Source: Calidihabitans tengchongensis
Lineage (GTDB): Bacteria; Sysuimicrobiota; Sysuimicrobiia; Sysuimicrobiales; Kaftiobacteriaceae
Direction of reading: 5' to 3'
Assembly: GCA_031459615.1 (NCBI GenBank)
Contig: JAVKIE010000007.1
Coordinates: 86,653-150,652 of the forward strand
Length of the DNA: 64,000 bases
In this document: piece by piece, positions 35,008-42,036 of the stretch
Layout: each line of letters opens with the position of its first letter
Position numbering within the stretch: the first letter of the stretch is position 1
Made by a program: the position numbers and the translations under genes
The notes under the pieces: generated by a model
Told to the model about the DNA's origin: nothing
What the model saw: only the letters and a program-made list of their open reading frames with translations
Database searches by the model: none

Positions 35008-35046
35008 GTGATCGCCGAGACGGGTGACGTGATCGCCGATGGCTGA
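35008..35046 (+). CDS. Possible leaderless 12-codon leader ORF before the serine-kinase gene
   Basis: GTG 35008 to TGA 35044-35046 reads V-I-A-E-T-G-D-V-I-A-D-G. It contains two copies of GTGACGTGATCGCCGA-type sequence, 21 bp apart (35003-35018 and 35024-35039). Its end overlaps ATG 35039 of the next gene, so reading it could bring ribosomes to that start. Small and hypothetical; coding is inferred only from promoter position and overlap. Confidence 0.3.
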   Translation: MIAETGDVIADG

Positions 35047-35893
35047 CCCGACCCGAGCCCACTCCGCCGTCCGCCTGCCCGCCGGCGCGGCGCTGCCGGA
35101 TCTGCGGATCGTCGCCCGGGACCAGGTGCATCTGCACGAGGAGTGCGACCCCGGCCGGGTGGCGCGCCTGGTGCAGAGGCTGCGCGCCGATGGCGTGCTG
35201 CGCAACCCCCCGGTGGCCGCCCCCCTGCCCGACGGCGGCTTCGTGGTCCTCGACGGCGCCAACCGCACCCGCGCCCTGGCCGAGATGGGCGCCCCGGCGG
35301 CGGTGCTGCAGGTGGTGGACTACCAGGATCCCCAGGTGCGTCTGGAGGTCTGGCACCACCTGCTGGTGGAGGCCGCCGACCTCCCCGCCCAGCTGGCCCG
35401 CCGCGGCCTGCCGGTACGCCCCGTGCCTGCGGACGCGGTCGCTCGCTGGCTGGGGGAGCGCGCCGCGGCCTGCTGCGTGATCACCCGCGCCGGCGCCTAC
35501 GCCGTGACCCTCTCCCCCGAGAGGCTGCTGGCCGCGCTGCTCCTGGAGGTGGTGGACACCTACAAGGGCGCCAACCGGATCTACCGGGTGGCGGAGTCGG
35601 ACCTGGACGTGCTGGAGCGGGAGTACGGCGCGGTGGGCGCGCTGGTGGTGTTCCCCCGCTTCACCAAGGAGGACATCCTCCAGATCGCCGGCGGCCCGGC
35701 CAAGCTGCCCACCGGCATCACCCGCCACCTGATTCCCGGCCGGGCCCTGCGCCTCAACCTGCCCCTGGCGGTGCTCACCGACGCCCGGGACCTGGAGGCC
35801 GCCAACCGCTGGCTCGCCGACGAGATGCGCCGGCGCCTGCTGGAGCACCGCGTACGCTACTACCCCGAGCCGGTCTTTCTGCTCGATGAGTAG
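35039..35893 (+). CDS. ParB/Srx-fold protein resembling free L-serine kinase (SbnI/SerK)
   Basis: 284 residues. The N-terminal ParB/sulfiredoxin-like part has VARDQVHLHEECDP with an acidic residue at the place of the catalytic Glu of SerK/SbnI, then VVLDGANRTRALAEMGAP, the DGxxR motif. The C-terminal part KLPTGITRHLIPGRALRLNLPL fits the SbnI-type tail. Known relatives phosphorylate free serine to O-phosphoserine. The next gene, overlapping by 8 bp, is a CysM-like synthase, a family whose members include O-phosphoserine users. ATG 35039. A DNA-binding ParB role is less likely, as no helix-turn-helix is seen. Confidence 0.8.
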   Translation: MADPTRAHSAVRLPAGAALPDLRIVARDQVHLHEECDPGRVARLVQRLRADGVLRNPPVAAPLPDGGFVVLDGANRTRALAEMGAPAAVLQVVDYQDPQVRLEVWHHLLVEAADLPAQLARRGLPVRPVPADAVARWLGERAAACCVITRAGAYAVTLSPERLLAALLLEVVDTYKGANRIYRVAESDLDVLEREYGAVGALVVFPRFTKEDILQIAGGPAKLPTGITRHLIPGRALRLNLPLAVLTDARDLEAANRWLADEMRRRLLEHRVRYYPEPVFLLDE

Positions 35894-36827
35894 TCCGCTG
35901 CCCTCGGCCCGCCCGGCCATCGCGTCCGCCACCACGTTGCTGGACGCCATCGGCCACACCCCTCTGCTGCGCCTGATCCGCCTCGCCCGGGACCTGCCCC
36001 CGTCGGTGGAGGTCTACGTCAAGGCCGAGTGGTTCAACCCGGGCGGGTCGGTCAAGGACCGCCCCGTGCGCCAGATCATCCTGGACGCCGAGCGGGACGG
36101 CCGCCTCACCCCCGACCGGATCATCCTGGACTCCACGTCGGGCAACGCCGGGATCGCCTACGCCATGATCGGCGCCGCCCGCGGCTACCGGGTCCACCTG
36201 GTGGTGCCCGGCAACGTCAGCGAGGAACGGCGGCGGATCCTGGCCGCCTACGGGGCGGAGGTGGAGTATACCGACCCCCTGGAGGGGTCCGACGGCGCCA
36301 TCGTCGTCGCCCGCCGGCTGTACGAGGCCGGGCGGGACCGCTACTTTTACGGAGACCAGTACAACAACCCCAGCAATCCCCGCGCCCACTACGAGACCAC
36401 CGGCCCGGAGGTCTTCGCGCAGACCGGCGGCCGGATCACCCACTTCGTGGCGGGCCTGGGCACCTCGGGCACGGTGATGGGCGCCGGCCGCCGCCTGCGG
36501 GAGATGCGCCCGGGCGTGCAGGTGGTGGCCGTGGAGCCCGACAGCCCCCTGCACGGGATCGAGGGCCTCAAGCACATGGCCAGCGCCATCGTGCCGGGGA
36601 TCTACGACCCCACCGGACACGACCGCACGATCTCCGTCCGCACCGAGGTGGCCTACGAGATGGCCCGGCGCCTGGCGCGGGAGGAAGGGCTGCTGGTGGG
36701 CCAGTCCGCCGGCGCCGCCGTGGCGGCCGCCCTGGAGGTCGCCCGCGACCTGCGGGAGGGGGTGATCGTCGCCGTGGCCCCCGACGGCGGCGACCGCTAC
36801 CTGTCCACGCCCCTGTGGCGGTTCTGA
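35886..36827 (+). CDS. cysM: Cysteine synthase, CysM/O-phosphoserine sulfhydrylase-like
   Basis: 313 residues. PLP lysine in FNPGGSVKDRPVRQ, STSGNAGIAYAM substrate loop, and AGLGTSGTVMGAGRRLRE. The C-terminal HGIEGLKHMASAIVPGIYD is the pattern of CysM/OPS-type enzymes rather than classical CysK. Expected reaction: O-phosphoserine (or O-acetylserine) plus a sulfur donor to cysteine. Directly after the serine-kinase-like gene with overlap, so substrate hand-over is likely. Whether the donor is sulfide or CysO-thiocarboxylate cannot be read. Confidence 0.88.
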   Translation: MSSPLPSARPAIASATTLLDAIGHTPLLRLIRLARDLPPSVEVYVKAEWFNPGGSVKDRPVRQIILDAERDGRLTPDRIILDSTSGNAGIAYAMIGAARGYRVHLVVPGNVSEERRRILAAYGAEVEYTDPLEGSDGAIVVARRLYEAGRDRYFYGDQYNNPSNPRAHYETTGPEVFAQTGGRITHFVAGLGTSGTVMGAGRRLREMRPGVQVVAVEPDSPLHGIEGLKHMASAIVPGIYDPTGHDRTISVRTEVAYEMARRLAREEGLLVGQSAGAAVAAALEVARDLREGVIVAVAPDGGDRYLSTPLWRF

Positions 36828-36920
36828 CCGCGCCTCCCCGGACGGGGAAGGCCAAACGGAGGACGCTGGGTCGGCCGGCGGACTCCGCCCGGATCCCTGC
36901 TCCCGGATCGCGAAGTCCAC

Positions 36921-36949
36921 TTGACAGCGTCCCCTGCTCCTGCTAGCAG
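36921..36949 (+). promoter_or_regulatory. Promoter of rhodanese leader
   Basis: -35 TTGACA (36921-36926), 17-bp spacer, extended -10 TGCTAGCAG with TAGCAG at 36944-36949. The start would be near 36956, only about 8 nt before the leader ORF. Confidence 0.7.
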
Positions 36950-36963
36950 TAATCTCAACCACC

Positions 36964-37104
36964 ATGGTGAGCGCGGCGCTTCGTCCCGGACATGCCCGCC
37001 ACTTCCCCCGGGGGTGCATCTGTCCCCGCCCCACGGGTCTGCTGCGGCAGGCCCGTGGGGTCTTCCCGCAGCCGGCGGAGGCTGCCGCGCGCCCCGTCCG
37101 CTAG
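36964..37104 (+). CDS. Possible Cys-containing leader peptide
   Basis: ATG 36964 to TAG 37102-37104, 46 codons, no Shine-Dalgarno. It carries TGC-ATC-TGT (Cys-Ile-Cys) at 37015-37023 in the stretch RHFPRGCICPRP. A strong hairpin begins 6 nt after the Cys codons. Small upstream ORFs with Cys codons control sulfur genes in Actinobacteria, so a cysteine-sensing attenuator is plausible here. Coding is not proven; codon use is GC-rich like the region. Confidence 0.45.
   Translation: MVSAALRPGHARHFPRGCICPRPTGLLRQARGVFPQPAEAAARPVR
37029..37060 (+). promoter_or_regulatory. Leader hairpin before rhodanese gene
   Basis: CCCCACGGG (37029-37037) pairs with CCCGTGGGG (37052-37060), with an inner CTG/CAG stem. 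It overlaps the leader ORF just after its two Cys codons. No T-run follows, so any control would be Rho-dependent or translational. Confidence 0.5.
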
Positions 37105-37199
37105 CTTCGACCCACTCTCGGGCACCAACCTGACGGCCGCGACCGCCTCCGCCACCCGGACCTGGGCGTCCGGACGACCCGGAGGAGGAGGGAACGGCG
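37105..37199 (+). other. Rest of rhodanese 5' leader
   Basis: About 95 bp between the leader-ORF stop and the rhodanese ATG. It ends with the ribosome-binding site GGAGGAGG. I see no other signal. Confidence 0.4.
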
Positions 37200-38042
37200 A
37201 TGAGTGGATACGCGCATCCCGAGGTGCTGGTGGAGCCGGAGTGGCTGCAGGCGCGCCTGTCTGATCCGTCGGTCCGCATCGTGGAGGCCGACGAGAACCC
37301 CGAGCTGTACGCCGACGGCCACATCCCCGGCGCCATCCGGCTGCACTGGAAGGACGACCTGCAGGACCCCGTCATCCGGGACTGGGTGCCCCCGGACCGC
37401 TTTGCCGCCATCGTGGGCGAGCGGGGGATCGGCCCCGACCACACCGTGGTCTTCTACGGGGACCGCAGCAACTGGTTCGCCACCTACACCTTCTGGCTGT
37501 TCACGTACTACGGCCATCGCGACTGCCGCATCCTCAACGGCGGGCGCGACCGCTGGCTGCGGGAGGGGCGCCCGGTCAGCCGGGAGGTGCCCCGGCACCC
37601 TCCGGCGGCGTATCCGGTGCCGGTCCCCGACCGGTCCGTCCGCGCCTATCGCGACGAGATCCTCCGGCGGCTGGGCCAGCCCCAGGTGGCCCTGGTGGAC
37701 GTGCGTTCCCCCGACGAATACGCCGGCCGGCTGCTGGCCCCGCCGGCGTACCCCCAGGAGGGAGCCCAGCGGCCCGGCCACATCCCCGGCGCCGCCAACA
37801 TCCCCTGGACCCAGAATGTCCGCGACGACGGCACCTTCAAGCCCGCCGACGAACTGCGCCGGCTGTACGAGGGCCAGGGTATCCGGTCCGACCAGGAGGT
37901 GATCGCCTACTGCCGCATCGGCGAGCGGTCGTCCCTGACCTGGTTCACCCTGCGGTACCTGCTGGGCTATCCCCGGGTCCGCAACTACGACGGCTCGTGG
38001 ACCGAGTGGGGCAGCCTGGTGGGTGCGCCCATCGAGCGGTGA
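37200..38042 (+). CDS. Thiosulfate sulfurtransferase (tandem rhodanese)
   Basis: 280 residues, two rhodanese domains (about 8-130 inactive, 150-278 active). The active loop is AYCRIGERSS, with the persulfide cysteine near residue 240. It moves sulfur from thiosulfate or another donor to a thiol acceptor. Within the cysteine cluster it may supply sulfur to the CysO/MoeZ route. ATG 37200 after GGAGGAGG; a long leader with a possible cysteine attenuator lies upstream. Confidence 0.92.
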   Translation: MSGYAHPEVLVEPEWLQARLSDPSVRIVEADENPELYADGHIPGAIRLHWKDDLQDPVIRDWVPPDRFAAIVGERGIGPDHTVVFYGDRSNWFATYTFWLFTYYGHRDCRILNGGRDRWLREGRPVSREVPRHPPAAYPVPVPDRSVRAYRDEILRRLGQPQVALVDVRSPDEYAGRLLAPPAYPQEGAQRPGHIPGAANIPWTQNVRDDGTFKPADELRRLYEGQGIRSDQEVIAYCRIGERSSLTWFTLRYLLGYPRVRNYDGSWTEWGSLVGAPIER

Positions 38043-38046
38043 GGAG

Positions 38047-38571
38047 GTGAAGGAGGTGGCTCAGGACGGACGGCAGATCACCTACGACGCGGTGCTGTAC
38101 GCGCTGGGCGCCCTCCTGGGCGACCTGGCCTCCTCCGGAGTCGGCGCCCGGCTGGCGGAGGAACTGCACCGGGAGTTCGGTCGCCACCTGGCCGAGTACC
38201 TGCGCGAGCGGGGCATCACCTACCAGACCGGCCCCTCTCCCGAGGATTCGGTGCGGAGCATCCTCACCATGTTCCTCGAGCGCCTGGAATTCGCCCGGCT
38301 GGAGAAGGCCGAGCCCACCCCTGACCGGGGGACCCACGGCGTGTGGCGGGACCTGCTCGGCACCGGGGCCTACGCCGCCCTGGCCCGCCGCTATCCCGAC
38401 CCGTTCCTGTCCTGCCCCCTCAACGCGGTGATCCGTTACGAACTGGCCAGGGTCGGCCACACCCTGCGCGTGCACGGCTGCTCGGCGGACCCGGCCCGCC
38501 GGCTGCTGGAGTCGTGGGAGGAAGTCACGCCCGGACTGCGCTTCCTGGCCGCACCCGCTGCCGCTGGGTGA
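38047..38571 (+). CDS. Conserved hypothetical protein, helical
   Basis: About 174 residues; start GTG 38047 (GTG 38056 and an in-frame ATG farther upstream are alternatives). Not recognised. The N-terminal half looks alpha-helical (ITYDAVLYALGALLGDL, ARLAEELHREFGRHLAEYL). The C-terminal half has two cysteines in FLSCPLNAVIRYELARVG and HGCSADPARRLL. No signal peptide. It lies between the rhodanese and a ferritin-like diiron protein, 4 bp after the first and 10 bp before the second, so a shared task is likely. Confidence 0.55.
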   Translation: MKEVAQDGRQITYDAVLYALGALLGDLASSGVGARLAEELHREFGRHLAEYLRERGITYQTGPSPEDSVRSILTMFLERLEFARLEKAEPTPDRGTHGVWRDLLGTGAYAALARRYPDPFLSCPLNAVIRYELARVGHTLRVHGCSADPARRLLESWEEVTPGLRFLAAPAAAG

Positions 38572-38581
38572 TAAGACGCCC

Positions 38582-39553
38582 ATGCGCGACCGTGCGGCGC
38601 CTTCGCGCCTGACCTCCCTGCTGGGTCCGCCGCCCGACCGGGTCGCTCCGCGCGGCCTGGGACCCCGGGGCCTGTACCCGCCCGCGGGCGGAGGCTGGCC
38701 GGTGGATTACCAGGTCCTGGAGCGCGGCCAGGTGTGGGCCGACGGTGTCGAGGCCCTGTACGTCCAGGCCCGCCAGCGCCAGTGGGACGCCGACCGGGAC
38801 ATTCCCTGGCCGGCCGCCCGGGGCGTCCCCGAGCCCCTGGAGCGCGCCCTGTGCACCGTCCTGACGTGGATGGTCCAGCAGGAGATGGCGGCCTGGTACA
38901 TCCCGGCCAAGTTCGTGCCGCGCATTCACCCGGCGTATCTGGAGCCGGTGCTGTTCCTGTCCACCCAGGTGGTGGATGAGGCCCGCCACGTGGAGGTGTT
39001 CGTCAGGCGCCTGTTCAGCAACGGCGTAGGCTACGTGGGCACCTACCCGGCCACCGAGGCGTCGCTGCTGGGCCTGCTCCGCCAGGAGGAGTTCGACAAG
39101 GCGTCGTTCCTGCTCCACGTTCTGGGCGAAGGGACGTTTCTGGACCTGTTCGCGTTCCTGCGCCGGATCGCCCCCGACGAGGCCAGCCGGGCCATCTTCA
39201 CCCGCTCCCACGAGGACGAGGCGCGCCACGTGGCCTACGGGACCGGGCGGGTGCGCGTGCAGCTCAGCCAGGACCCCCAGGCGGTGGACCGGTTCGTCCA
39301 GGCGCTGGAGGAGCGGGTGGCATTCGCCCGGGAGGTGTCGGGGATCCCGGACGAGATCCAGGAAGCTCTGGCCGTCCTGGCCGGCGGCGCCCCCCAGGGG
39401 CCGGCATTCGTGCGCGGGGTTGACAAGGTGCGGGCGTTCGTGCAGGAGCTCCAGGAGGTCCGTGTGCGCCGCCTGGTCGGCAGCGGTTTTCCCGAGCCCG
39501 CGGCCCGGCACATCGCCGATCTGCACGCCCGGGCTGCCGGCAACGCCATGTAA
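38582..39553 (+). CDS. Ferritin-like diiron-carboxylate protein
   Basis: 323 residues. Ligand pattern of the R2-like ferritin family: E in VQQEMAAWYIP, DEARHVEVF (ExxH), E in LHVLGEGTFLDLF, and HEDEARHVAYG (second ExxH). The substrate is unknown; relatives include ribonucleotide reductase R2-like oxidases and N-oxygenases. ATG 38582. Between an unknown protein and a cupin, in a cluster rich in sulfur genes, so oxidation of a small thiol or amine could be considered, without evidence. Confidence 0.75.
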   Translation: MRDRAAPSRLTSLLGPPPDRVAPRGLGPRGLYPPAGGGWPVDYQVLERGQVWADGVEALYVQARQRQWDADRDIPWPAARGVPEPLERALCTVLTWMVQQEMAAWYIPAKFVPRIHPAYLEPVLFLSTQVVDEARHVEVFVRRLFSNGVGYVGTYPATEASLLGLLRQEEFDKASFLLHVLGEGTFLDLFAFLRRIAPDEASRAIFTRSHEDEARHVAYGTGRVRVQLSQDPQAVDRFVQALEERVAFAREVSGIPDEIQEALAVLAGGAPQGPAFVRGVDKVRAFVQELQEVRVRRLVGSGFPEPAARHIADLHARAAGNAM

Positions 39554-39563
39554 GGGAGGCCGC

Positions 39564-40061
39564 GTGGACCGTCCGCTTCCTCCGCCCGGCCCCAGCCGTG
39601 CCGCCGGTCGCCTGGCGTTCGACCCGCAGGCGTTCCGGTGGCCGCAGGTACCGGCGGAGGTCTACAAGTTCGCCACGGGTGACGCCCGGGGCATGGGCTG
39701 GCGGGGGGTGGTACGCGTCACCTTGGCCGGTCCTCCGGCGGTGCCGTCGGTGTTCGAGCTGCGCTACTTCGAGATCGCCTCGGGGGGCTACTCGAGCCTG
39801 GAAAAGCACCGCCACCCCCATCTGATCGTGGTCCTGCGGGGCCGGGGCCGGGCCCTGGTGGGGGACCGCGTCGTCGACCTGCGCCCGTTCGACCTGCTGC
39901 GGGTGCCCCCGGGCGTCCCCCATCGGTGGATCAACGAGGCCGACGAGCCGTTTGGCTTTCTCTGCCCGGTGGACGCACAGCGGGATCCCCCGCAGCCGGT
40001 CTCGGACGCCGAGTGGGAGGCCCTGCGGGCCAACCCCGCCACCGCCCCCTACGCGTTCTGA
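39564..40061 (+). CDS. Cupin-domain protein, copy 1
   Basis: 165 residues, single cupin barrel. Metal-site residues in SLEKHRHPHLIVVLRGRGR and PPGVPHRWIN. Function unknown. A close paralogue at 48253 shares RYFEIA-GGYSSLEKHRH, PFDL, PFGFLCPVD and RDPPQP. GTG start after GGGAGG; 10 bp after the diiron protein. Confidence 0.8.
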   Translation: MDRPLPPPGPSRAAGRLAFDPQAFRWPQVPAEVYKFATGDARGMGWRGVVRVTLAGPPAVPSVFELRYFEIASGGYSSLEKHRHPHLIVVLRGRGRALVGDRVVDLRPFDLLRVPPGVPHRWINEADEPFGFLCPVDAQRDPPQPVSDAEWEALRANPATAPYAF

Positions 40062-40148
40062 CCGGGACCTCTGGCGCCCACGGCCCGGCGCCCACGGCCG
40101 CCGGCGGAGGACCCCCGTCTCCTTGTTCCGGACATCCCCGGTCTGGTA

Positions 40149-40154
40149 TATAGT
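40149..40154 (+). promoter_or_regulatory. -10 box of the JAMM peptidase gene
   Basis: TATAGT ending 5 bp before GTG 40160, so the transcript is likely leaderless. Confidence 0.6.
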
Positions 40155-40159
40155 GGGGA

Positions 40160-40567
40160 GTGACGACGGTGCTGGAGCTGACCCGGGAGCAGGCGGCGGA
40201 ACTGATCCGGCACGCCGAGGAAGAGTACCCGAACGAGTGTTGCGGCCTGCTGGCCGGGCGCGACGGCCGGGTCGAGCGGATCTACCGGGGGACCAACGTC
40301 GACCGCAGCCCCTACACGTACCTGATGGATCCCGCCCAGCAGCTGGCGGCCTTCAAGGACATGGAGGCGGCGGGGCTGGATCTGGTGGGGATTTATCACT
40401 CGCACACCCATACCCCGGCGTATCCGTCCACCACTGACGTGGCCCGGGCCTACTACCCGGAGGCGCTGTACGTGATCATCTCCCTGGCCGACCGGTCGGC
40501 CCCCGTGATCCGGGCGTTCCGGCTGGCCGACGGGCAGATCGCGGAAGCGAGCGTGATCATCCGATGA
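40160..40567 (+). CDS. JAMM/MPN+ metallopeptidase, Mec-like
   Basis: 135 residues. Zinc motif HSHTHTPAYPSTTD (HxH, S, D) and upstream E in the region EEEYPNECCGLLAG. Bacterial Mec in M. tuberculosis frees cysteine from the CysO-Cys adduct; other JAMM members trim tails from ubiquitin-like sulfur carriers. Here a CysO-like carrier with a C-terminal tail is 7 kb upstream, so both roles are possible. GTG start; 4-bp overlap with the Rrf2 regulator. Confidence 0.88.
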   Translation: MTTVLELTREQAAELIRHAEEEYPNECCGLLAGRDGRVERIYRGTNVDRSPYTYLMDPAQQLAAFKDMEAAGLDLVGIYHSHTHTPAYPSTTDVARAYYPEALYVIISLADRSAPVIRAFRLADGQIAEASVIIR

Positions 40568-40989
40568 GAGTCTCCACCCGTGCCGAGTACGGCCTGCGGG
40601 CGCTGATCGACCTGGCCAGCCACTACGGCGAAGGTCCGGTCCAGACCCACGACATCGCCGCCCGCCAGGGGCTGCCCGAACCCTACCTGAACCAGCTGAT
40701 GGCCGTGCTGCGCCGCGCCGGCCTGGTGACCAGCAAGCGCGGCCCGGCCGGCGGCCACGTCCTGGCCCGGCCACCGGAGGCCATCAGCCTCCGCGAGGCG
40801 TTCGACGTCCTGGAGGGGGCGGCGGCGCCGTGGTGGTGCGTGGAAACCAGCGACCCGGACTGCGTCTACGCGCCCGGATGCGGCCTGCGCCCGGTCTGGC
40901 AGGCCATCAACCGGGCCGTCGAGCGGGTGCTGGCCGAGATGACCCTGGCCGACATCGCTCGGGTCAGGCAGCCAGCCGGCCACCTGTGA
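40564..40989 (+). CDS. Rrf2-family regulator (IscR/CymR type)
   Basis: 141 residues. Winged helix MRVSTRAEYGLRALIDLA and EPYLNQLMAVLRRAGLVTSKRGPAGG; three cysteines in WCVETSDPDCVYAPGCGLRP, spaced 7 and 5, similar to the Fe-S ligands of IscR. Members sense Fe-S clusters or cysteine supply (IscR, CymR). Coupled to the JAMM gene by overlap, so it likely controls sulfur genes here. A strong terminator follows. Confidence 0.9.
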   Translation: MRVSTRAEYGLRALIDLASHYGEGPVQTHDIAARQGLPEPYLNQLMAVLRRAGLVTSKRGPAGGHVLARPPEAISLREAFDVLEGAAAPWWCVETSDPDCVYAPGCGLRPVWQAINRAVERVLAEMTLADIARVRQPAGHL

Positions 40990-41007
40990 GACGCCGCCGT
41001 CGCGCAT

Positions 41008-41043
41008 CCAGGCCGGGCGGGGGCCCGGCCTGGTCGTGTTTTT
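41008..41043 (+). terminator. Intrinsic terminator after rrf2
   Basis: 11-bp perfect stem CCAGGCCGGGC with GCCCGGCCTGG, GGGG loop, then TCGTGTTTTT. It separates the JAMM-rrf2 unit from the sigma-factor unit. Confidence 0.9.
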
Positions 41044-41101
41044 GAGGGGAATGCGGCGGCACCCGGCGGCGTTGGACCGGGTGCCCTCCATGGGAGCGAC
41101 G

Positions 41102-41722
41102 ATGGCGGCGTCCACAGCTCAGACGGCCGAGGACCGGCAGCGCTTTACGGCCCTGGTGGAGCAGTACCTGGACGGGCTGTTCGGCACGGCGCTGCGGTTG
41201 ACCCGCAACCGGGCGCGGGCGGAAGACCTCCTCCAGGAGACCTTCCTGCGTGCCTGGCGGTCTTTCCGCACCTTCCAGCCCGGCACCAACGCCCGCGCGT
41301 GGCTGTACCGCATCCTCATGAACGCCTACATTGACGGCTACCGGAAGGCGTCCCGGGAGCCGGAGGTGGTGGACCAGGACGACGTCGACGAGTTCTACCT
41401 GTACTCCCGGGTGCAGGAGAGTGAGGACTTCCGCCGGGCCGGAAACCCGGAGGAAGCCTTCCTGGCCACCTTGATGGACGCCGACGTCAAGGCGGCGCTG
41501 GACAGCCTGCCGGACACGTTCCGGGAGGTGGTGGTCCTGGCCGACATCGAGGGTTTTTCCTACCGGGAGATCGCCGAAATGCTGGGCATCCCCATGGGGA
41601 CCGTGATGTCCCGCCTGCACCGGGCGCGCCGCCGGCTGCAGGTGGCCCTGTGGGAGTACGCCCGCCGGGCCCGATACGCCCGCGCCGACGTGCGGCCGGC
41701 GGGGGGTGGGGGCGATGGCTGA
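41102..41722 (+). CDS. ECF RNA polymerase sigma factor
   Basis: 206 residues. Region 2: ARAEDLLQETFLRAWRSF; region 4: LPDTFREVVVLADIEGFS and YREIAEMLGIPMGTVMSRLH. Close in pattern to SigR/SigH-like sigma factors of thiol stress. ATG 41102 is chosen for GGGAG 5 bp before it and because the frame upstream runs into the terminator. Overlaps the anti-sigma gene by 8 bp. Confidence 0.9.
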   Translation: MAASTAQTAEDRQRFTALVEQYLDGLFGTALRLTRNRARAEDLLQETFLRAWRSFRTFQPGTNARAWLYRILMNAYIDGYRKASREPEVVDQDDVDEFYLYSRVQESEDFRRAGNPEEAFLATLMDADVKAALDSLPDTFREVVVLADIEGFSYREIAEMLGIPMGTVMSRLHRARRRLQVALWEYARRARYARADVRPAGGGGDG

Positions 41723-41945
41723 TCTGGATTGCGAACAGGTCCTGCAGATGGTGTGGCAGTACCTGGACGGCGAGGTGGACGAAGCCCGCTACCTGGAGAT
41801 CCGGTCGCACATCCAGGCCTGCTCCGGCTGCGGCCCGCGCTACGAGTTCCAGCGCCGCCTGCGGGAGCTGATCGAGCGGAAGTGCCGCGAGGGCCCCGCG
41901 CCCCCCGAGCTCAAGCGACGCCTGTTCCGGCTGCTGGAGACCTGA
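41715..41945 (+). CDS. Zinc-finger anti-sigma factor (RsrA-like)
   Basis: 76 residues. The HIQACSGC motif (HxxxCxxC) plus DCEQ near the start form the ZAS zinc site; C-terminal KCREGPAPPELKRRLFRLL is RsrA-like. In this family disulfide formation releases zinc and frees the sigma factor. ATG 41715 inside the end of the sigma gene; GTG 41706 is an alternative. Confidence 0.88.
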   Translation: MADLDCEQVLQMVWQYLDGEVDEARYLEIRSHIQACSGCGPRYEFQRRLRELIERKCREGPAPPELKRRLFRLLET

Positions 41946-42002
41946 CGGCGCCGACGGACGCCGTCCCCCGTTTGTGTCACTTCCGGGGTGGCCGGCGGCC
42001 TG

Positions 42003-42008
42003 CTAGCA
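42003..42008 (+). promoter_or_regulatory. -10 box of the NarL-type regulator gene
   Basis: TAGCAT, followed by GGAGGAG and GTG 42037. A CCGGGGTGGCCGG run lies between it and any -35. Confidence 0.45.
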
Positions 42009-42036
42009 TGCCGGCCGGAGAGGGCGGAGGAGCGCC

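Noticed and set aside
35039..35893. Chromosome-partition ParB
   Set aside because: The N-terminal fold is ParB-like, but no helix-turn-helix or parA partner is seen and the C-terminal half fits SbnI/SerK-type proteins, next to cysM.
36828..37199. SAM or other known riboswitch before the rhodanese
   Set aside because: None of the conserved SAM-I, SAM-II or SAM-IV core strings that I know are visible; the leader ORF with Cys codons is the better idea.
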